Positions 14,704 through 18,091 of a stretch of DNA of 18,091 bases are shown piece after piece. The DNA is taken from assembly GCA_017538685.1 (NCBI GenBank), contig JAFYIK010000210.1, positions 1 to 18,091 on the forward strand, written 5' to 3'. Both the position numbers and the translations under genes were made by a program. Positions within the stretch are counted from its first letter, which is position 1. Each line of letters starts with the position of its first letter. Source of the DNA: Bacteroidales bacterium. Lineage in GTDB: Bacteria > Bacteroidota > Bacteroidia > Bacteroidales > UBA932. The notes under the pieces are model-generated. The model was not told the DNA's origin. It did no database searches and saw only the letters and a program-made list of their open reading frames with translations.

Positions 14704-15927
14704 TCATATCAATAAATCAATCGCCTTATCAAGTGCTTTGATAAACTGTTTCGCTTCGTCCAGCGTATTATATGGAGCGAAGGAGGCGCGGAGCATTCCA
14801 GTGACTCCGTAGCGGGTCATAAGGGGCTGGGCGCACATATGTCCGGAGCGGAGAGCAACACCCATTTTGTCGAGCACAAGAGCCAGGTCTTCGTGATGTA
14901 ACCCCTTGACACTGAATGAGAAAAGCGGTAGTTTTTCGTCGAGATCGTTCGTTGTTCCACGTAGAACAATTCGATCGTCAGAGGTGAGCGCTTCGTAAAC
15001 AACGCTCTTGATTTGATCGAGTTCTATGGCGCATTCTCCTTCTGATATTTTCTTGATTAAGTCTATCGCGGGAACGAAAGTTGGAACGGAATTAATGTTG
15101 GGCGTACCGGCCTCGAACTTGAAAGGAATTGGGGCGTATGTAGAACCCTCCCAGGAGACGGTGTCTATCATCTCCCCTCCGCCCATAAACGGCGGCATCT
15201 GCTCGAGGTATTCCCTCTTCGCGTAGAGAACTCCTATACCTGTCGCGGCATACATCTTATGTCCGGAGAAGGCATAGAAATCGCAGCCAAGATCTTTGAC
15301 TGAAACCTTGATGTGCGCGACCGCCTGAGCTCCGTCCACCAGTACGGGGACTCCACGCGAGTGCGCAAGAGAGACTATTTCCTTGATGGGGTTGACCAGG
15401 CCGAGCACGTTGGAGACGTGTGCCACGCAGATAAGTTTTGTATGCCCGTTAATAAGTCCGGGGAGTTTATCCAACTCAAGGTGTCCGGTTTCATCCACGG
15501 GCAGGACGACTATCTTCGCGCCCTTTCTCCGGCAAAGCAGCTGCCAGGGAATAATGTCAGAGTGATGCTCCGATTCCGCAATTATAATCTCATCTCCGGC
15601 GGCAATAAATTTCTCCCCGAAAGAGGATGCAACGAGGTTAATAGAAGCGGTCGTTCCCGAAGTGAAAACTATCTCTTCCTGGCTGGCAGCGTCGATGAAT
15701 TCCCGCACCGCCTCACGCGCGCGCTCGTACGCCTGCGTCGCTTCGCCCGCGAGCGCGTGCACCGCGCGGTGCGTGTTGCCGTTGTGAATCAACGCGGAAT
15801 CCGAATGCACGCGGACGACATCCAGAGGCCGCTGGGTTGTGGCGGCATTATCCAGATAGATCAGCGGCTTGCCATAGACCTTCCTGTCCAGAACAGGAAA
15901 CTGTTTTCTTAATTCTTCTACCGTCAT
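14704..15927 (-). CDS. sufS: Cysteine desulfurase, SufS type
   Basis: A PLP enzyme of 407 residues that takes sulfur from cysteine and passes the persulfide to SufE for Fe-S assembly. Motifs are YLDNAATTQRP (24-34), NTHRAVHALAGEAT (51-64), FTSGTTASIN (88-97), AESEHHSDIIPWQ (117-129), VDGAQAVAHI (197-206), the PLP lysine Lys224 in FSGHKMYAATGIGVLY, GGGEMIDTV (249-257) and the catalytic loop LRSGHMCAQPLM with Cys365. The short lobe around that cysteine, as in E. coli SufS, identifies a group II desulfurase. Its start overlaps the ruvA stop in an ATGA. No sufB, sufC or sufD is in the window. A one-mismatch parS-like sequence lies within the gene at 14953-14968. Confidence 0.96.
   Translation of the reverse strand: MTVEELRKQFPVLDRKVYGKPLIYLDNAATTQRPLDVVRVHSDSALIHNGNTHRAVHALAGEATQAYERAREAVREFIDAASQEEIVFTSGTTASINLVASSFGEKFIAAGDEIIIAESEHHSDIIPWQLLCRRKGAKIVVLPVDETGHLELDKLPGLINGHTKLICVAHVSNVLGLVNPIKEIVSLAHSRGVPVLVDGAQAVAHIKVSVKDLGCDFYAFSGHKMYAATGIGVLYAKREYLEQMPPFMGGGEMIDTVSWEGSTYAPIPFKFEAGTPNINSVPTFVPAIDLIKKISEGECAIELDQIKSVVYEALTSDDRIVLRGTTNDLDEKLPLFSFSVKGLHHEDLALVLDKMGVALRSGHMCAQPLMTRYGVTGMLRASFAPYNTLDEAKQFIKALDKAIDLLI
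14953..14968. other. Parsimonious second parS-like site (one mismatch), inside sufS
   Basis: TGTTCCACGTAGAACA matches the parS consensus TGTTNCACGTGNAACA at 13 of 14 fixed positions; the only deviation is A instead of G at position 11. It is about 1.83 kb from the perfect site in mnmG. On the coding strand it spells V-L-R-G-T, in the same reading frame relative to the motif as the mnmG site (V-P-R-G-T). Degenerate parS copies near a perfect one are common in origin domains, so this may be a weaker ParB site; binding is not proven. Confidence 0.6.
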
Positions 15928-16517
15928 AAGATTTGTAGCGCCGCCTTAATAATCTCCTCAACCTTCGCGGTAGGATGATGTTTCAAAATAGTCTGCACTG
16001 CCTTCGCAACATTGGGCTTCGTGAAGCCAAGCATCACAAGGGCGGTGGTCGCCTCGTCGGCTGCAGCATTGGACTCTGCGATAAACAGGGCGTCGGACGC
16101 GCTTCCCTCTCCCTTCACGATCTTATCCTTGAGTTCGAGGATCATCCTCTGGGCGGTCTTAAGGCCGATACCCTTGACGCTCTTGATAGTGTTTACGTTT
16201 TCAGAAAGGATAGCTGTGCGGAGTTCGTCTGCGCTGAGCGACGAGAGTATGATGCGGGCAGTGTTTACTCCCACTCCCGAAACGCTGATAAGGGTCTCGA
16301 AGAGAGCCCTCTCATCCTTGGAGGAAAAACCGTAGTAAAGCTCGGTGTCCGAATTGGTTTGGAGGTGGTGGTAAATAAAAACCTTCGCCGACTCCTTTCC
16401 TTCCAGGGCGGCGTAGGTCTGGAGGGATATCTCCATCGAGTAACCTATTCCCTGGTTGTCCACCACTACCCTGGTCGGGGTGAGTTCAGCTATTTTTCCT
16501 GAAATATAGTCTATCAT
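15924..16517 (-). CDS. ruvA: Holliday junction branch migration protein RuvA
   Basis: A protein of 197 residues that binds four-way DNA junctions as a tetramer and loads the RuvB helicase. The N-terminal OB fold starts MIDYISGKIAELTPTRVVVDNQGIGYSMEISLQT. It is followed by YHHLQTNSDTELYYGFSSKDERALFETLI (49-77), two helix-hairpin-helix motifs, SVSGVGVNTA (78-87) and SVKGIGLKTAQRMILELKDK (113-132), a linker, and the C-terminal RuvB-binding domain (about 150-197, DEATTALVMLGF). The length is family-typical. It sits 12 bp after mnmG and overlaps sufS by 4 bp. No ruvB or ruvC is seen here. A TAAATTTG octamer and a GAGG sequence lie just upstream of its ATG. Confidence 0.96.
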   Translation of the reverse strand: MIDYISGKIAELTPTRVVVDNQGIGYSMEISLQTYAALEGKESAKVFIYHHLQTNSDTELYYGFSSKDERALFETLISVSGVGVNTARIILSSLSADELRTAILSENVNTIKSVKGIGLKTAQRMILELKDKIVKGEGSASDALFIAESNAAADEATTALVMLGFTKPNVAKAVQTILKHHPTAKVEEIIKAALQIL

Positions 16518-16524
16518 AACGCCT

Positions 16525-16532
16525 CAAATTTA
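16525..16532 (-). promoter_or_regulatory. Possible -7 element TAAATTTG upstream of ruvA
   Basis: The octamer TAAATTTG overlaps the mnmG TAA stop and ends 7 nt before the ruvA ATG. It matches TAnnTTTG, but no TTG is present 19-21 bp upstream, and a start this close would give an almost leaderless mRNA. The following GAGG may instead act as a weak ribosome-binding site. It is kept as a low-confidence site because the same octamer occurs upstream of glyS and gcvT. Confidence 0.3.
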
Positions 16533-18091
16533 TCTTCCGAAATATACTAAAAGTACCGAAATATCCGAAGGGGAAACCCCTGAAATACGCGACGCGCGCG
16601 CAATGGTGTCCGGTTTGTAACGCGCCAGTTTCTGCCTGCATTCTATACTGAGACCGGAGACCTTGGAGAAATCAAAGCCTTCAGGAATCTTAAGATTCTC
16701 CAAATGACTGATCTTCTCTGCGTTGCTTCTCTCCCTATCGATGTAGCCTTTGTATCTGATATTGATTTCTACGGATTCTATCACCTCGGCCGGATACTCT
16801 GTTCCACGTGGAACAAAGTTGAGCAACTCGGCAAGAGTAACCTCCGGACGGGCCGCGATGTCAGCTATCTTCTTGGATTCCGTGAGGGGCGCTGAGCCCT
16901 TTGACTCCAGGTAAGAATTGATCTGGTCTGCACGCAGATTGTGAGAATAACAGAAGTCCTCAAGCTTCCGGGCGGAAGCATACTTACGCTCGCACGCATC
17001 GGCTCGCTCGCTGGAGGCCAGGCCTATTTTATGCCCGAGCGGAGTCAGGCGCTGGTCCGCATTATCCTGCCTCAGAAGAATACGGTACTCGGCGCGGGAG
17101 GTAAACATTCTATAGGGTTCATCGACCCCTTTGGTGATAAGGTCATCAATGAGCACTCCTATATAAGCCTCATCCCTATGGAGTATGAACGGATCCTTTC
17201 CGGCCACTTTCATATGCGCGTTGATGCCCGCCATCAGACCCTGGGCGGCGGCTTCCTCATAACCGGTGGTTCCGTTGACCTGTCCGGCCAAGAACAATCC
17301 GTCGAAATCTTTCAGTTCCAGAGTCGGTCTCAACTGGGTGGGGTCGAAGTAATCGTACTCCACGGCATAAGCAGGGCGGAATATCCGGGCGCGCTCCATT
17401 CCTTCTATACGATGAAGAGCCTTAAGCTGGATATCCATCGGGAGTGAAGAAGAGAAACCCTGGAGGTAATACTCGTTGGTGTTTTCCCCTTCCGGCTCCA
17501 GGAAGAGCTGATGATTGTCGTTATCAGGAAACACCCTAAGTTTATCCTCGATGCTCGGACAGTAACGAGGTCCCTTGCCGGAGATAATGCCGGTGAAGAG
17601 AGGGGAATCCTTAAATCCTTCGCGGAGAGCTTCGTGGACGCTTTCGTTGGTATGGAGGATAAAACAGGGTTTCTGCTGGCCTTCGCGCTGTACCTTGGAT
17701 TGGACGGGAAGGAAGGAGAAACGCTCCGGATTCTCATCTCCGAGCTGAAGGGTCAGCCGGTCGGTGTCCACTGAAGTGATGTCTATTCTCGGAGGAGTGC
17801 CGGTCTTCATTCTGTCTGTCCTGACACCCAAACTTTTCAGCTGCTCGGTCAAACCGTAAGACGCATCTTCGCCGATTCGTCCGCCGACGAGTTGATTGCG
17901 GCCTATGAAAAGTTTGCCTCCTAGAAAGGTTCCCGCGGTCAGGATAACCGCCTGAGAATGAAAAATAGCTCCTGATTTAGTACGAACCCCGCTGAATTTT
18001 CCATTCTCAAAGAGAAAAGAAGTCGCAATATCCTCGTAAATATCTAATAATGAGGCACTTATAAGTTTATTGCGCCAATTCTCCGAAAAAG
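16530..18091 (-). CDS. mnmG: tRNA uridine-5-carboxymethylaminomethyl(34) synthesis enzyme MnmG (5' end outside window)
   Basis: MnmG (GidA) works with MnmE to install cmnm5 groups on U34 of certain tRNAs, using FAD and methylene-tetrahydrofolate. The frame stays open to the right window edge (first full codon 18089-18087), giving about 520 residues of an expected ~620; the FAD-binding N-terminus is outside. A TTG at 17852 is internal. The visible part begins around [25 protein letters not shown] and [17 protein letters not shown]. It then has [29 protein letters not shown] with the conserved Cys, [53 protein letters not shown] and [21 protein letters not shown]. The C-terminal helical domain has [12 protein letters not shown]. 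The segment encoding [10 protein letters not shown] contains a perfect parS sequence. mnmG is close to the replication origin in many bacteria. Confidence 0.96.
   Translation of the reverse strand, partial: FSENWRNKLISASLLDIYEDIATSFLFENGKFSGVRTKSGAIFHSQAVILTAGTFLGGKLFIGRNQLVGGRIGEDASYGLTEQLKSLGVRTDRMKTGTPPRIDITSVDTDRLTLQLGDENPERFSFLPVQSKVQREGQQKPCFILHTNESVHEALREGFKDSPLFTGIISGKGPRYCPSIEDKLRVFPDNDNHQLFLEPEGENTNEYYLQGFSSSLPMDIQLKALHRIEGMERARIFRPAYAVEYDYFDPTQLRPTLELKDFDGLFLAGQVNGTTGYEEAAAQGLMAGINAHMKVAGKDPFILHRDEAYIGVLIDDLITKGVDEPYRMFTSRAEYRILLRQDNADQRLTPLGHKIGLASSERADACERKYASARKLEDFCYSHNLRADQINSYLESKGSAPLTESKKIADIAARPEVTLAELLNFVPRGTEYPAEVIESVEINIRYKGYIDRERSNAEKISHLENLKIPEGFDFSKVSGLSIECRQKLARYKPDTIARASRISGVSPSDISVLLVYFGR
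16800..16815. other. parS: Predicted parS site (ParB-binding), perfect consensus, inside mnmG
   Basis: The sequence TGTTCCACGTGGAACA is a perfect 16-bp palindrome and matches the chromosomal parS consensus TGTTNCACGTGNAACA at all 14 fixed positions. For 14 fixed positions, chance predicts about 7e-5 occurrences in a window this size under even base use. parS sites bind ParB (Spo0J), the CTP-dependent clamp that organises and segregates the origin region, and they often lie within genes. Here the DNA encodes V-P-R-G-T in the C-terminal part of MnmG. No parA or parB gene is within the window. Confidence 0.85.

Noticed and set aside
14645..14707. Longer SufE reading with 21 additional N-terminal residues
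   Set aside because: The additional segment translates the palindrome; the ATG at 14644 gives a 138-residue protein with the cysteine at 51, as in known SufE.
17850..17852. TTG at 17852 as the start of mnmG
   Set aside because: The frame continues upstream with clear MnmG sequence ([17 protein letters not shown]) to the window edge, so it is internal.

Overview
The window is GC-rich and almost fully coding. It looks like a chromosomal segment from the Bacteroidota, most likely order Bacteroidales. The clues are a DUF4249-type surface protein, the archaeal/eukaryotic-type single-subunit glycyl-tRNA synthetase, TAnnTTTG-like promoter elements and mostly absent Shine-Dalgarno sequences. The genus cannot be fixed from sequence alone. 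The GC level and the split gcvPA/gcvPB would fit an Alistipes/Rikenellaceae-like organism, but that is an inference.

Layout: one partial plus-strand gene (DUF4249 protein, 1-758) converges on an unbroken run of fifteen minus-strand genes. Read in the direction of transcription, from 18091 down to 755, these are mnmG (5' end outside the window), ruvA, sufS, sufE, a MIP18/SufT-like gene, folK, glyS, a degenerate ThiL-like gene, dnaE, lplA, gcvT, gcvH, gcvPA, gcvPB and lpdA. Most junctions overlap or are separated by only a few bases. The only gaps of note are about 59 bp between sufS and sufE, which holds a long palindrome, and 36 bp between folK and glyS, which holds the best promoter candidate. 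No stretch over 300 bases lacks a gene. I saw no RNA genes, transposons or CRISPR arrays.

How the genes work together: the downstream half is a complete glycine cleavage system. GcvPA/GcvPB decarboxylate glycine, GcvH carries the intermediate on lipoate, GcvT hands the methylene group to tetrahydrofolate, and a dihydrolipoyl dehydrogenase reoxidises GcvH. A lipoate-protein ligase to charge GcvH sits at the head of the set. Upstream, folK feeds folate synthesis, glyS consumes glycine, and sufS/sufE/SufT-like supply sulfur and Fe-S clusters, which lipoate synthesis needs. dnaE, ruvA and mnmG are replication, recombination and tRNA-modification housekeeping genes.

Main points of interest: (1) a perfect ParB-binding parS sequence inside mnmG and a one-mismatch copy about 1.8 kb away inside sufS, suggesting a chromosome-segregation centromere embedded in coding DNA and possibly an origin-proximal location; (2) a ThiL-family protein that keeps the fold landmarks but has lost the catalytic and metal-binding motifs; (3) a 40-nt palindrome between sufS and sufE whose one imperfection becomes a G-U pair only in the mRNA of these genes; (4) the same octamer TAAATTTG just upstream of three genes; (5) dnaE and lplA joined stop-to-start in the same frame, with lplA starting on TTG.
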